A stretch of DNA of 64,000 nt. Source: Fasciola hepatica. Taxonomy: Eukaryota > Platyhelminthes > Trematoda > Plagiorchiida > Fasciolidae. The notes under the pieces were generated by a model. The model saw only the letters and a list, made by a program, of their open reading frames with translations, made no database searches and had not been told where the DNA came from. Shown here one piece after another: positions 9,070 to 19,990 of this stretch. Each line of letters starts with the position of its first letter. The first letter of the stretch is position 1. Made by a program: the position numbers and the translations under genes. The stretch lies in NCBI GenBank assembly GCA_948099385.1, contig CANUEZ040000129.1:4154001-4218000 (forward strand), read 5' to 3'.

Positions 9070-9893
9070 GTGATGAATCTGGGCATCATTCGACCGTCTT
9101 CAAGCCCATGGGCCTCGCTTTTGCACATGGTTCCAAAGTCATCTGGTGATTGGAGACCCTGTGGGGAACACCGTGCTCTCAACAACGTCACCGTCCCAGA
9201 CAGTTACCCGATCCCACACACTCATGATTTTGCACAGGATCTCTCCGAGAGGACAATCCTTACCAAGGTTGACCTCGTAAAGGCATATCATCAAATCCCC
9301 GTGGTCGAAGCAGACATTCCCAAGGCAGCCATCACCACGCCTTCTGACCTTTTCGAGTTCATACACGTGCCATTTGGATTGAGAAACGCTGCTCAGACGC
9401 TCCAACGATTCATCGATGAAGTGCTTCGAGGTCTACCCTCCGCGTTTGGCTATATCGACGACATCTTAACTGCCAGCGCCTCTCCATCAGAGCATGCCAT
9501 TCATCTGCGTCAACTCTTTCAGCGTTTCCAACAATATGGACTTCAGCTGAACCCCAGTAAAAGCGTGTTCAACGTCCCGCCCCTCGACTTTCTCGGGCAC
9601 CTATCGATCAAAACGGTTTGACACCCCTTACAGATAAGGCTCGCAGCAACCTGTCATTTCCTGCACCTCAAACGATCACACAGTTACGACGTTTCTTGGG
9701 AATTTTGAACTACTGCCGTCGCTTCATTCCCCATTGTGCGACCATCGTTTCACCTTTAACCGATCTTTTCAAGTCCAACCTCAAGACGATCGATTTCACT
9801 CCCGAGACCGAGACAGCTTTCTCAGAAGCCAAAAAAGCTCTCGCAGATGCCACCATGCTGCATCATCCACATTCGGATCCAAATACTGAGTGA
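9070..9893 (+). pseudogene. Gypsy-A reverse transcriptase
   Basis: The segment 9070-9621 carries the RT core: LGIIRPSSSPWASLLHMVPK, WRPCGEHRALN, TKVDLVKAYHQIPV (catalytic Asp) and the active site GYIDDILTAS (Tyr128, Asp130, Asp131). A frame shift near 9615 moves to 9618-9893, which contains the connection motif LRRFLGILNYCRRFIPHCA. The frame upstream of 9070 is the same, separated only by the stop at 9022-9024. Fingers, palm and thumb are present, so one or two small lesions inactivate an otherwise whole domain. Confidence 0.88.
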
Positions 9894-10350
9894 ATCTTGA
9901 CGACTATGCATCATATACGGCGGTCGGTGTATAGCTTCACCAAATTGTGGACAATCATTTACAGCCCTTAGCGTTCTTCTCGCAAAAACTCCAGGCGGTA
10001 CTGGCAAGATACAGCACGTTTTCTTGTGAACTTCTGGCTATTTACTTGCCCATCCGTCATTTCCGCCACCTTTTGGAGGGACGACAATTTCGTAAGCACA
10101 CTGACCAAAAACCCCTGACACACGCACTTCATGCCAAGCCTGACAGACATTCACTCAGAGACATCCGTCATTTGGATTATATTTCTCAGTTCACAACAGA
10201 CATCCGCTATATGCGTGGAGTTGATAATGTTGTGGCTGATGCTTCATCCAGAACTGACATCAACACGGTGCAGACAAAATTCGATCTTACGGAACTGGCA
10301 AACCTCCAGAGTGATAATCCATCCTTGCCCGAACTGCGCACATCCTCCAT
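9894..10350 (+). pseudogene. Gypsy-A RNase H
   Basis: After a stop near 9890 and a shift, the frame from 9947 reads HLQPLAFFSQKLQ, YSTFSCELLAIYLPIRHFRHLLEG (catalytic Glu region), FRKHTDQKPLTHAL (Asp) and HLDYISQFTTDIRYMRGVDNVVADASSR (the final Asp). The first catalytic Asp would lie in the broken stretch 9894-9946, where LDDYASYTAVG-like codons can be read in a shifted frame. It removes genomic RNA during reverse transcription. Confidence 0.8.
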
Positions 10351-11605
10351 AATCCAGCTGAAGGATTCTCCCCTACCTTCAGCCGATGGCACAGTTCTAT
10401 GTGACTGGTCTACAGGTAACCCTCGTCCTGTCGTTCCAACTTCCCACAGGAAGATCCGTTTCGATCATTTTCACTCTGGTTCCCATCCTGGTATTCCTGC
10501 ATCTCGCAAACTCGTTTCTGCCAGATTTGTTTGGCCCAGTATGAACTCTGACATTGCATTATGGACTAAACAGTGTTTACAATGTCAGGGAAACAAAGTC
10601 CACGGCCACATTTTTTCTTCTCTTAGTACATGCACCGTTCCCGACTTTCTTTTCACACATATTCACGTCGATCTTGTTGGTCCACTACCACCATCAAATG
10701 GACATACCCACTTATTAACCGTTTCACACGCTGGCCGGTGGCAGTACCCATTTCCGACACCTCAGCAGAAAGTATTGCGAAAGTACTACTCCAACACTGG
10801 ATCGCTACATTTGGTGTACCGTCTACCGTCACCACAGACTGTGGCAGCCAGTTCCAATCGACTTTGTTTCGTGAGTTCACTAAACTGCTTGGCTGTAAAC
10901 ACATCACAACAACTGTATACCATCCTTTGTCCAATGGCACGGTAGAGCTCCTACTCCGTCAATTCAAAGCAGCACTGATATCACAGACAAACCCCAATAG
11001 CTGGAGCGACAATCTGCCTTTGGTTCTCTTGGATCTGCGGTCATCAGTCAAAGACGACCTACACGGCACGTATGCTGAACTCGTTTTCGGTACCATCATT
11101 TGCCTTCCAGGTGAGTATGTTCAACCCAGCACTGCGGACAGTCCTAACCCATCCCACTTTGTCCAACAACTTAAAGACCGTATGTCACATCTATGTCCAA
11201 TACCCACTCGCTCTTCATCCACATGATCTATATACGTCACTTTTCGTTTTTAGTCGTAACGATGCTGTTCGTAAAACACTTACCCCACCATATGACGGCC
11301 CATTTAAGGTACTTGGTCGCACAGACACATATTTCGTAGTTCAGAAAGCCGATGAGACAGACGCCGTTTCCATTGACAGACTGAAACCCGCGTATTTTGA
11401 TACACCTCCATCACCAGCAACACCGACACCATCACCATCCACAGGCACGCCACCAACAATTCCTGTTGATCATCCACACTCTATCATCACACCAGACACT
11501 ACATCACACCCGCCAGCACCACCACAGCAACAACCTTCCCTGGTAGTCCGCCGTTCCGGCGGAAACGTTCGACATCCTGTCAGATTTCAAGACCTTGTTA
11601 GTTGA
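10351..11605 (+). pseudogene. Gypsy-A integrase
   Basis: The zinc-binding domain reads HFHSGSHPGIPASRKL and then CLQCQGNK (HHCC; about 10465-10600) in the frame that started at 9947. A shift near 10650 leads to 10630-11226, with INRFTRWPVAVPI, VTTDCGSQFQSTLF (second Asp) and HPLSNGTVELLLRQFKAAL (Glu). A further shift near 11220 leads to the C-terminal region in the frame ending at 11605 (FSRNDAVRKTLTPPYDGPFKVLGR, VSIDRLKPAYFD), followed by a Pro/Thr-rich tail. All domains can be seen, in three frames. Confidence 0.83.
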
Positions 11606-12097
11606 CGTTTTCTTTTACTAACCGTTTCCTCATTCTACTTTCCTATCGAGCTTTTTTCTGTATAACAAACGCTCTGGCGAGAGAGTTGTGTAGGTACCTG
11701 TACATTTCCGACTTTTTCCATGATTTTCAACGTCCCTTGGTGCGACACTCCTTTGTTGTACCGACGTTTTAATGTAAAACACACACACACCGTTTTGGTC
11801 GTCCTCGCCGCGCAATACAAAAAGGCTGTCAATAAATCTTTCATTCTGGCACGGTCTCATCTTCTGATTTGGAGTGCCTTGGAATTATATCGGTCGGAAC
11901 TAACTGTGAGAAACAAAACATTTTAGAAACTTCCACGGCGACTTTTGGCATTTCGCTCAATACCATCCTGTTCTATTCAACGGATGGCTGTCAGACCGAA
12001 CTGAACTGACGACATTGGCAGACATTGGCTCTTCGGCGCTTATTTCCTAATCACAAGAACACTGAACAACTGTGAGTTTGTGTCACACCTTTCGTTC
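11606..12097 (+). other. Gypsy-A 3' untranslated stretch
   Basis: About 490 bases between the integrase stop and the shared LTR segment, with no coding signal and a short (CA)n run at 11780-11790. Part of it may be the U3 end of a longer LTR whose left counterpart was lost in the TA microsatellite. A purine-rich tract directly before 12098 is not obvious. Confidence 0.45.
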
Positions 12098-12235
12098 CAT
12101 TTTAATTCCCAATGTACATACCCTTTTGGCCTTTTTATCACGGCACGCTCCTCCACCGATCTTAGTTTGTTAGTGAAGTATTAGATATTTCTGACAATAA
12201 TTTATCGTACCACATAGACAAAGTAGTACGCTACA
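12098..12235 (+). repeat. Gypsy-A 3' LTR (shared segment)
   Basis: Uninterrupted counterpart of 2573-2656 plus 7458-7516. It ends GCTACA. It served as the reference that places the Gypsy-B insertion. Confidence 0.82.
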
Positions 12236-12954
12236 GGTCAGTTCAGTTTTCACAGGACTTGTTGTGGCTAGAGCAAATCATGTGCCCGGATAGTTGTGCT
12301 GTCGACCCGTTTCCGCAGCTCTTAACACTGATTGAGTTCCTGTTTCTGAAAAGGCATAATCGTTGTGCAGTATCAGCCCGGGCAGAGAAAGGTGGGCACA
12401 ATGATTAAACTGTGTCTGAAACTAAAAACCGCCTAACATAATTTGGGGAATACTGTCACCCAGAGATGGCCTACTGCTTTCTTGAAGGCCTTCACTGTTA
12501 GTGTATTTAATACCTCTTTCGAGAGATTATTTCAATAGGGTACCATTCTTTTTGAGAAGTAATACGCCCTAATTTGGAGCCTCGAGTGCTTTCTATGTAA
12601 TCCAAGGCTATACCCCTTTTGCCCCTCTCTATGATCGGAAGGAAAAGGTCTTCTCGATTTACACCTGACACTCCCTTCATTACCTTGGTGGTCCCTATGA
12701 AATACCCGCGAAAGCTCCGCTTTTACATCGAGAACAGATCCAGGGCAAGGAGACTTTGTGCAGCTAACCCTCCCTCACCTAGTCACCACTCTAGTAGACA
12801 GCCCTCACAATTTCTCCAGACAGTCTATATCCTTCTGGTAGTGCGGCGCCCTGGCTTGCACGTAATGTTGCACGTGCCTCCTTACTATGGCTTAGCATAT
12901 CGGAACGAAAATCTCCGGATCTCTGCACGGCATAATGGATCTAACTCGAAAGAG

Positions 12955-14035
12955 TTATCTCCTGGCCATATCGGCTGCTGCGGTGCACTGCTTCGATGGC
13001 TCGAAGCTGTTGTCCATTATAAAGCCCAAGTCTTTGACCTGCGAGACAACTTGCAAAGAACCCAGGTCATTCCCACTGGCCCCTATATTTATGGTCAAGA
13101 GTTGACACTTGATGAGGTTTAACGGAAGGTCCCATTTGCGTGCCCAGTTTTGTACTGCTAACACGTCAAGTTCTATATCTACTCCAGGTATCTTGACGTC
13201 ATCGGCGAACGTAAAGGTGGGGTTTGCAAGCTCACGTTCTAGGTCTTTGATGAAGATGAGGAAGAGCAGAGGGCCGAGCACGGAGCCCTGTGGGGCCCCA
13301 CTTGCTACACCTTCTAGTTTTGAGACATGACTACCCACCTAACCACTACAAGTTCGCCCTACTCAGGGACTATTTATCCATTGCCTCGCCTTTCTAACAA
13401 TTCCCGTAGACTGCAGTTTGACGTCCAGAAATCTGTGGTCCACGTAATCAGAAGCCTTGTTTAGGTCCAAGGCACGGGCACGGGACTGTCCCTCGTCCAG
13501 GCGCTTGGGTACCTCATCGAGGGACAGCAGGAGATTCGTCAGACAGGATCGCCCTGCCACAAACCCATGCTGAGCATTTGATATGAGGTTGTGTTGAACC
13601 AAAATGCCTAGAGACCTGTTTTCTGACTATTCGCCCCAGGCACTTAGATAGCACTGAAGTCAAGCCAACCGGCCGGTAATTTTCGGCCTTTTGCCGGGGT
13701 CCACTCTTATAAATTCCTACCACTGATGCTTTCCTCCAGCTTCCCGGCACAATTCCCTCTATAAGTGACGTTTTGTACAGCTTCGTCACCGGAGCCTCCA
13801 GGACCTCGGCCAGAGGCTGAACGGTTGCTGGATGAATCCCATCTGGTCCTGCTGCTTTACTTCTATTCAAGGTTTGCAACTCCGCGTACACCTGTTCTTC
13901 TCCTACAGTAGGTTTCGGTATTGGTGGCGCCTGTGAGCTATCCACTCTTTCCTGTGAATTGTTTGCTGGCCGATTTATGCTATTAAAGAATGTCTGGAGC
14001 ATGTCGGTCACACCTTCGCGCTTAGAGCTAGTCAT
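12955..14035 (-). pseudogene. LINE L1 reverse transcriptase
   Basis: Non-LTR RT in at least three frames. The segment 14035-13514 has SKAAGPDGIHPATVQPLAEV, SWRKASVVGIYKSG and ENYRPVGLTSVLSKCLGRI (fingers). The segment 13602-13363 has FVAGRSCLTNLL and DLNKASDYVDH (first catalytic Asp region). The segment 13338-12955 has GAPQGSVLGPLLFLIFIKDL and the active site FADDVKI. The order and motifs are those of CR1/Jockey-type LINEs. Two frame breaks near 13600 and 13350 inactivate it. Confidence 0.86.
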
Positions 14036-14217
14036 CCCTGTGCTCCCTCCAAAGTCACCGCTCTTTCCTTCATACCTTTGTGGGATTGCAAGTAAGCGTA
14101 GAACCGCTTTGGGCTTTTGCTGACCGAAGCAGCTAACCGAAGCTCGAAGGCATATTTATCCACTCTTTGGATCGCTTGGGCTCGGTTACTGGCCATCTTA
14201 TGGCTGTTCTTTGCCAC
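14032..14217 (-). pseudogene. LINE L1 linker between endonuclease and RT
   Basis: A short open segment (AKNSHKMASNRAQAIQRVDK, FELRLAASVSKSPKRFYAYL) that matches the helical linker before RT in this LINE type. The adjoining RT frame overlaps by a few bases, so the join is a small frameshift. Confidence 0.65.
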
Positions 14218-14300
14218 CTGAGTTTTGTTCAGCTTGTACTCCGCCCATGGTTGCCCACGAACGACAACAGCGTTGCGGACTTTTGAATTCCACCATGGGG

Positions 14301-14580
14301 GTTGATTTCTAGTTCAGTCCAGTTCGCTTCAGTTGTCTTGAAGAAGTACATGGGTTCGAGGCTCCGAGCCCAGTTTTCTCTGTTCTCGAGGAAATCCTTG
14401 ATCCTCTGTCGAATTTACCGAGCTGAAACGAGAGTGAGGCAAGCGAAGGCGGGGCTGGGGCAGCAGCCAAGTATAAAATATGCATAAAATCGTGCTGTGT
14501 CTCACTGTTGACAGTGTCTAGAGCGGAATGGGAGTGCGACAATCATGAACATATAGCGAAATGGAAAAGCAATAAAAGAT
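14301..14580. other. Unassigned spacer between L1 and L2
   Basis: About 280 bases with no coding signal. It starts with the TTCAGTCCAGTTCGCTTCAG-like motif that also appears at 12238 and 34975. Confidence 0.3.
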
Positions 14581-14639
14581 TCTTTTTCACTTTTTTGTAA
14601 AAGGGGTTACTGAGAGAGACCCAGGTAAAAGCCTAACTT

Positions 14640-15272
14640 TTTCTTGAAGATAGTGTTCTCCTGCGAGAGAACAATAACTTCCGGAAGGGCTTTCCACGGA
14701 GTAATAGCCCTATAGCCAAAAAAGTTAATTCGTAGTGAGGTGCGTGGTCTCGGTCTAAAAACCTTTCTGCTGTGACCACGGAGAGAAGAGGCTGGACAGG
14801 CGGGGAAGAAGCAGTGGCTTCGACCTGATTCAAAAAAGGGGAATTATCAAAAACGGCTCACCTATTACACGTTTTAAGTCAGGGGGATAGTGATCGAGAA
14901 GTGAAAGGCTGATAGGATAAGGTAGATGGGATAGACCCCATACTGCTTTGGTGGAAGCACTCTGGACTATTTCTAGTATCTCACTGTCTCGGACAAGACC
15001 AGAGTGCACCATCTGACTCCGTACTCCAGCAGAGGTCGGATATACGTACCGAAAATTATGGGAAAATCATCCCTAGATATGCTCGGGAAGGAATTTTGAA
15101 TCATATTTAGGACTCGAAAGGCAGACTTGCTCGCAAGTTGGTGATGATGAGAGAAGGACAAGTTACAATCTAACCAGAAACCGAGCACCTTGTGCCGGTA
15201 AAACCTGGGCAGTGTGGTTGCTCTATTAATATAGAAAGTATGACCAGCCTCTCTGCCGAAGGAAATGCTCAC
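14640..15272 (-). pseudogene. LINE L2 C-terminal region
   Basis: The segment after the RT palm: VLGFWLDCNLSFSHHHQLAS, ALNMIQ-type residues and GTYIRPLLEYGVRWCT, then SEILEIVQSASTKAVWGL in the next frame (15012-14830). The GF.LD..LSFS and YIRP.LEYG motifs mark the thumb/C-terminal part of CR1/Jockey LINEs. Confidence 0.78.
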
Positions 15273-15369
15273 GCATTTGTCATAATTAACTAGGAGTTTT
15301 CAATTCTCGGTCCAACCTTTTTGTTCCATCAACAGCAACGCTTGAACCACAGGGGGTTACGTCGTCTGC

Positions 15370-16465
15370 TTACATGGCATTGTTCGCAGGAAGGGCCGTC
15401 AGAAGATAGTTTATGTGGGTCAAGGAAAGAGGGGGGCCTAAGACTGACTCTTGTGGGATCCCAGGCGTTGCTGGAGAGGGTTGAAACAAAACACTCCCCA
15501 CCTTAGCCACAAAGGTTCGGTTGATAAGGAAGTTGCATAAGATGGCCGACATGGAGCCTGTAATCCCATATGTTTGCAGCTTATAAAGGAGAGGGACATG
15601 GGGGCCTTGTCGAGGGCCTTAGCAAAACAGATGAATACAGCGCGTGAGAGCTGGCCGTCATCGTAGGCTGCCGTCAGATTATCAACGACAGTAAAAATAT
15701 TGGTGATGCGTGATCTGCCAGGGAGAAACCATGTTGGGACGACAAAGGGTCTAATTTCTATGCAGATGGGACAGAGCCACACTCTTAAGAATTCGCTCGA
15801 AAAATTTGATGGTGATGCTAGTTAGACTTATGGGTCTGTAACTGGAAGTAAGGCGTCCACTACCTTTCCTATGGATGGGTGCGATAACTGCTTTTTCCAG
15901 GTACTGGGGAAAACTCCACCATCAACACACCACTGGAAAAGGGATGCAAAAGGAGCAGCTAATGTGTCTGCGGTTTCCTTGAGAATGCGGGGGTGGATTA
16001 AGTTAGGACCCACGGAGCATTATTGGTTGAGCCTACTGGAACCTAGCGCGGCTGCACCAAGAGGAATACTGATAGGGCTAAGAATAGTGACCAAAGATAT
16101 CGGGTGTATGGCTGGGTGGGACGATATAGGTTTTGGGCTAAAAGATGTACGAAAGTAAAGCTGAAGACCTCGGATACTTGGCTGGGGGAAGTGATTGGGG
16201 ATCCGGCACCATCTTTGAGAGTAAGTGGCGTTGGAGCAGTACCCCTTAGACTGCCCCTGTACTGAAAGAAAAACGCCTTATTACTCCGTGCTCGATTAAG
16301 CACAGGTCGCTGGACTGCATTCTGATAGGACCTGATCTTGTCGTTGCATTTGTTGCGGATAATCCCGAAATATTCTGCTTCGCGGGCAAAACGTGCGGCG
16401 TTATATCCGGCAAAGGAACTTGCTCGTTCGTCTAGAATGCGCCTGAGGGGCGACAGAGGGGACAC
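15370..16465 (-). pseudogene. LINE L2 reverse transcriptase
   Basis: 16465-16043 is the pre-RT linker (SPLRRILDERASSFAGYNAA, KCNDKIRSYQNAV). 16013-15828 begins MGPNLIHPRILKETADTLAAP, the GPD-type RT entry motif. 15782-15438 holds the WFLPGRS...AVFICFAKALDK segment. 15552-15370 holds GIPQESVLGPPLSLTHINYL, and just after it an ADDV active site follows an in-frame stop at about 15375. Stops and shifts are spread along the domain. Confidence 0.8.
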
Positions 16466-16599
16466 TTGCCGGTCTGTGGAAGACGAATTCTGGGGACAAA
16501 TAGCCCATCAGTTAAGGACATCAACTCTATGAGAGTTCCCGTCATTTCATCGGCAGAGTTACCTGGGTTAACTGAGTTTAGCTGGGCGGGAATTAATTT

Positions 16600-17470
16600 A
16601 CAGTCTTGGTCAAAATTGGTCCTTTTGAAGGATCTCAAAATTTTGATTTCTGAGAGAAGAGGAGGCCACTTCACAATGTAATCGAACCCAGTGAAAATGT
16701 GATCCTCTTTTGCCGAGATGTGGCAAGATGTGTACCACATCCTTTTGGAACCATTTGTTGGTGATGACCTGGTCTAGTAGGGACGACATCTGGTCTGACC
16801 TTTTACGTTCTGCTTCCATGAACTGTTGAGTGCAGATCTAGGAGGGGTGTACCAAAGGTAAAATCGGGGGCATCAACTCTTTTCCAGTCTATATTGGGTG
16901 AGTTGAAGTCGCCAGTGGCTAGCAGATGGGTGAAGTCTGTGTAGCTTTTCAGGTAGCCTAATATGTACATGGGACCTAGGCCGTCCGCTGAATGGCATGC
17001 TGGAGGGCGATAGACTGCACCAAACAGTAGGACATCTGTCCTGGAGAGTGTAATCACAACCCACAAACAATCAATACGTGAAAGGGTGGGAGTGGTTATT
17101 ATAGCGGGAGGAGGGACAGGGGTATCGTAGTATATGACAGTCCTACCGGCACGACTTCTGCTGGAGTCCTGCATTACTGCGAAACATCCCGGAATGGCTA
17201 TTTTGGCAGTAAGCACATCAGTGGTGAGCCAGGTTTCTGTGAGGGCTATGATCTAAGGCTCCTTACCACAGCAAGCTATCGAAGCTCCGAGAGCCTGTTC
17301 ATCACACTCAGGCAATTGCCGCAAAGACCCCTGAGCACATTCTCTTTATTTGTTGTAGAATCTCCAGGGGCAAATGATTTTGGGTTTGAGGGGGAAAAAG
17401 GGAGATTTGGGGGTGGAAAGAAGGCCTTGGAGGAGTAAGAAGCTGAGGACATTGGGGGGCTAGAGATCAA
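16600..17470 (-). pseudogene. LINE L2 apurinic-type endonuclease
   Basis: The nicking enzyme that starts target-primed reverse transcription. 17470-17276 ends in LRGLCGNCLSVMNRLSELR, the N-terminal N.R.l..K.. strand of the fold. 17216-16803 carries VLLFGAVYRPPACHSADGLG and LLATGDFNSPNIDW (GDFN metal-binding motif). 16740-16600 carries KEDHIFTGFDYIV, the remnant of the catalytic SDH. At least two frame changes separate these parts. Confidence 0.82.
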
Positions 17471-18007
17471 ACAAGCTTTTGGGGGCTGCTAAATGTTGAC
17501 ATCCAGTAGCCTGGGAGGTATAACACCTAATATCACCCTTGAGCCCTGATGCTGAGGAAACATTCCGTTTGGTTTCCTCTGTGGAGCTTACTCCAACTAA
17601 AAACCGTGAACCCGGTTGGCGCTTCTCATTAACAGCCAAGTGAACAGACTTTTAAGTAGGAGAAGGAGCTTAAGGCGGTTAGACACCTTGGCTTAGTTGC
17701 CCTGAGGGTGATACGAGTTGAGAAGGCGAACCCAAGGGATGACTTGATTTTAGCTTTTCCTGGTGTCTTGCAAAATCTTGGCGACATCAAGAATTTGCTG
17801 CTCGGGTACCCTACACACCTGATCGTCTGCCTGAGATGGGAGTAGGGTTGATAGTCAAACTCGTCAGGCTGGTTGACTCATCCTTGAGGGTGCGGGCAAT
17901 GGACTTTAGCTCAGATACCTCTGCGGCCCGATTTCGGAGTGCCCATTTCAGTTCATCCGCTGACAGATCATTATGGAGAACGTTCTTGTCCTGATTAAGG
18001 AGTGTGA

Positions 18008-18086
18008 GACACATTTGAGCAGTACGTAGCAATTTGAAACGGACCCCGAAGTCAGAACGCCATTGACCGTGAAATTCTACTATACA
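18008..18086 (-). repeat. BEL-1 3' LTR remnant, internally deleted
   Basis: On the minus strand the PPT-like GGAGGATTTTGGTGGGCGG and TGTA are followed directly by TAGTAGAATTTCACGG. The latter corresponds to a site ~300 bases into the BEL-2 LTR (TCGTAGAATATCACGG), after which similarity runs to the LTR end. About 280-300 bases of U3/R are missing here, while the other LTR at 31019-31367 has them. Confidence 0.8.
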
Positions 18087-18150
18087 CCGCCCACCAAAAT
18101 CCTCCCAAATGTTAGCAGAGTCAAAGATTTCGAATAAGAGTACTGATTTT
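18087..18150 (-). promoter_or_regulatory. BEL-1 polypurine tract and upstream conserved block
   Basis: The minus strand reads TCAGTACTCTTATTCGAAAT, then TTTGACTCTGC, then GGAGGATTTTGGTGGGCGG just before the LTR. The same arrangement precedes the BEL-2 right LTR (45255-45319) and the BEL-3 right LTR (58893-58962). It is the plus-strand primer site for reverse transcription. Confidence 0.75.
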
Positions 18151-18610
18151 CCCTACCTACATAGATCCTTCTGTCAGTGCGCGTGCCTAATACATCTGAC
18201 TTCAACATTCTGCTCAAAATGGCCTTTGATCCGGTTGCCGCACTGACGCAATGTACCATGCATCGTCCATGAGAACGGCTGATCGATGGCTGACGTGAAG
18301 GGGAGGCATAGGTGACGTCCTGGGTGGGAGGCTTCGTGCATTAGCTGCGTGTGCTAGTGTGACTGTATGTGCTTGTGGGTGTCATCGGTGAGGTCGCACT
18401 CTGGTTATTGGGCAAAAAGTTGCAACTACCACCTGCAGGAAATATCTTACACTGTGTAAGTGATAAACGAAGAACCGTCGAAACCGCGGCGTGTTTGATG
18501 GTAATCAAAAAGCATAAACGTGCATCATGCAAGTCTGTATGCCATAAGTGACCCCACACGTAGGGGTTCCTTTAACCACCTCGAAGACGAGTAAGGAACA
18601 GTCTACTGGG
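18151..18610 (-). other. BEL-1 3' untranslated region
   Basis: About 460 bases between the integrase stop region and the polypurine tract. It is non-coding. Part of it (about 18330-18420) resembles, on the minus strand, the CA-rich units in the 3' regions of BEL-2 and BEL-3. Confidence 0.5.
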
Positions 18611-19990
18611 TTTCCGCATTATCGGATTCTCCGTCTTCACTTTCGAGGAGGCTGATACTGCGTACGTCGTGGATTAGCATTCAGTTGGCAGTCTCCACCT
18701 TCACAGTTCTTATCAATTCGCCAGAGCTCTTGATAGTTTTCGTGACAAAGCCCGAAGGCCATGTGCTGAAATGCGCGTGTTCGTCTGCGATCATCACCAC
18801 ATCCCCAACTTTGAATGGTCTTGTACTGACCAGCCACTTCTGTCGAGTCTGCAGAGCCGGTAGGTACCCTCGCGGCCATCACCTCCAGAAAACCTTGGCG
18901 AGATAGTTTGTTTGCTTCCATCCGTGGAGGTAGCTCCCACGAAGGTTCACCTGTCCTTGGAAACCCTCGTTCGACCTTAAAGTCAATAGGTCGTTTGGGG
19001 TGAGCGGTAGATGAGTTGGGTCGCCGTTGGTTACTGGAACCAGGGGGCGGTTGTTCAGAATTCTCTCGACCTCAGTCATGACGGTGTTCAGAGTCTCGCC
19101 GTCGGGTGGCTGTTGCTCAATGATCGACAGCAATATCCGCCTGGTGGACCGGATCAGGCTTTTTCATACGTCACCGCGATTACTAATCTGCGGGGGATTG
19201 AAGTGCCACCGTAAGCCGTAGGCCACGGTTTGATTCTGCAGCTCGTCCCTGTTCATATTTTGTGCCAAATTTGCAGTCCCAAGTGAGCGCCCACAAAGTT
19301 CGACCCACTATCTGAGTATATATCTGCCGGTAGCCTCCTCGGTTGATAAATCTCTGCAAGGCCCATGGGGAAGAGTCGGTAGTCATCGAATGTGCAACTT
19401 CTAAGCGGACTGCGGGTGACTCCATGCACGTGATGATACACCCGTATCGTTTTCCCGACGGCTTTACACACTTGTTTCACAAAGGCCCGAAATAGTCAAG
19501 CCCGGTGTCGCCGAACGACCGCCAACCAGGAGCCAATCAGCCTTCTGGCAGCGGGTCCACGCACTATTTGCCAGCTGCGGATTTGCCTTTCCTACAATGT
19601 ACACAACGTTGGATTGCTCGTTTTACAGTCACTCCTCCTCTCATCAACCAAAGGCGCTTTCGGATGACTCTCGTAACGTGACTTTACCCGGCATATTCCT
19701 CCACGGCTTGGACGCGTTGGATCGTTAGCTCTATCACAGGTTGTCGAGCAGGCAGCAGTATTGGGTACTTCGCGTCAAAGCTCAGGTAGAAGTTGATCAG
19801 CCTACCATCTACCCATAGCACTCCGTCAATGAGTTTGGAGTTTAAGTGCTTTAATTCGCCTCCTGTAGATGACATTTCTTTGTTGTTTGGCCCCACTTCC
19901 TCCACCCCCTCGAGTTCTCAGGTGAAAGACTCTCTTTATATCATTCTGAAAATATCGTATTCTGCAGCTTGTAGCTCATCGAGACTTATA
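18611..19990 (-). pseudogene. BEL-1 integrase
   Basis: Minus-strand fragments in several frames. 19480-19253 contains VCKAVGKTIRVYHHVH, then DIYSDSGSNFVGAHLGLQ (the second catalytic Asp). 19133-18879 contains ETLNTVMTEVERILNNRPLV (catalytic Glu in the EVERILNNRPL motif of BEL/Pao) and HLPLTPNDLLTL. 18921-18637 holds the C-terminal DUF5641-like region. The last codons (VRSISLLESED, near 18640) match the C-terminal end of BEL-3 integrase. The HHCC zinc-binding region is at about 19700-19500. Heavily shifted, not functional. Confidence 0.8.

Larger units (their letters stand above)
2573..12235 (+). mobile_element. Gypsy-A: CsRn1-like Ty3/gypsy retrotransposon, plus strand, interrupted by Gypsy-B
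   Basis: Order on the plus strand: 5' LTR (split), primer-binding region, Gag (7665-8480), protease, RT, RNase H, integrase (to about 11605), 3' region, 3' LTR ending at 12235. Gag carries a C-x2-H-x9-C-x3-C finger, the CHCC form characteristic of the CsRn1/Kabuki clade. The pol region has several stops and frameshifts, so it is defective. The 4.8-kb Gypsy-B element lies inside the 5' LTR. A candidate 3' flank duplication GGTCA (12236-12240) has no clear partner on the left, where the TA tract may have eroded the end. Confidence 0.85.
12236..14300 (-). mobile_element. LINE L1, 3' half (CR1/Jockey-like)
   Basis: Only the region after the endonuclease remains on the minus strand: linker (about 14217), RT (14035-12955) and the C-terminal extension (to about 12450). 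5' truncation is the normal outcome of target-primed reverse transcription. No clear A-rich or short-repeat tail is visible at the left end. The first ~140 bases (12236-12375) resemble 34968-35110 and may be a separate short repeat. Confidence 0.75.
14581..18007 (-). mobile_element. LINE L2 (CR1/Jockey-like), minus strand
   Basis: It spans an ORF1-like remnant (about 18000-17480), endonuclease (about 17470-16600), RT (16465-15370) and C-terminal region (15272-14640), all on the minus strand with many frame breaks. Its right end abuts the BEL-1 3' LTR remnant at about 18008. It shares the GAVYRPP endonuclease style with L3 and L8 (GCVYRP in L3), suggesting one family separate from L1/L4/L5/L6. 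Confidence 0.78.

Noticed and set aside
17811..18032. Minus-strand open frame spanning the BEL-1/L2 junction as a fusion gene
   Set aside because: The first codons lie in the BEL-1 LTR remnant and the rest in L2; it is a chance frame across two elements.
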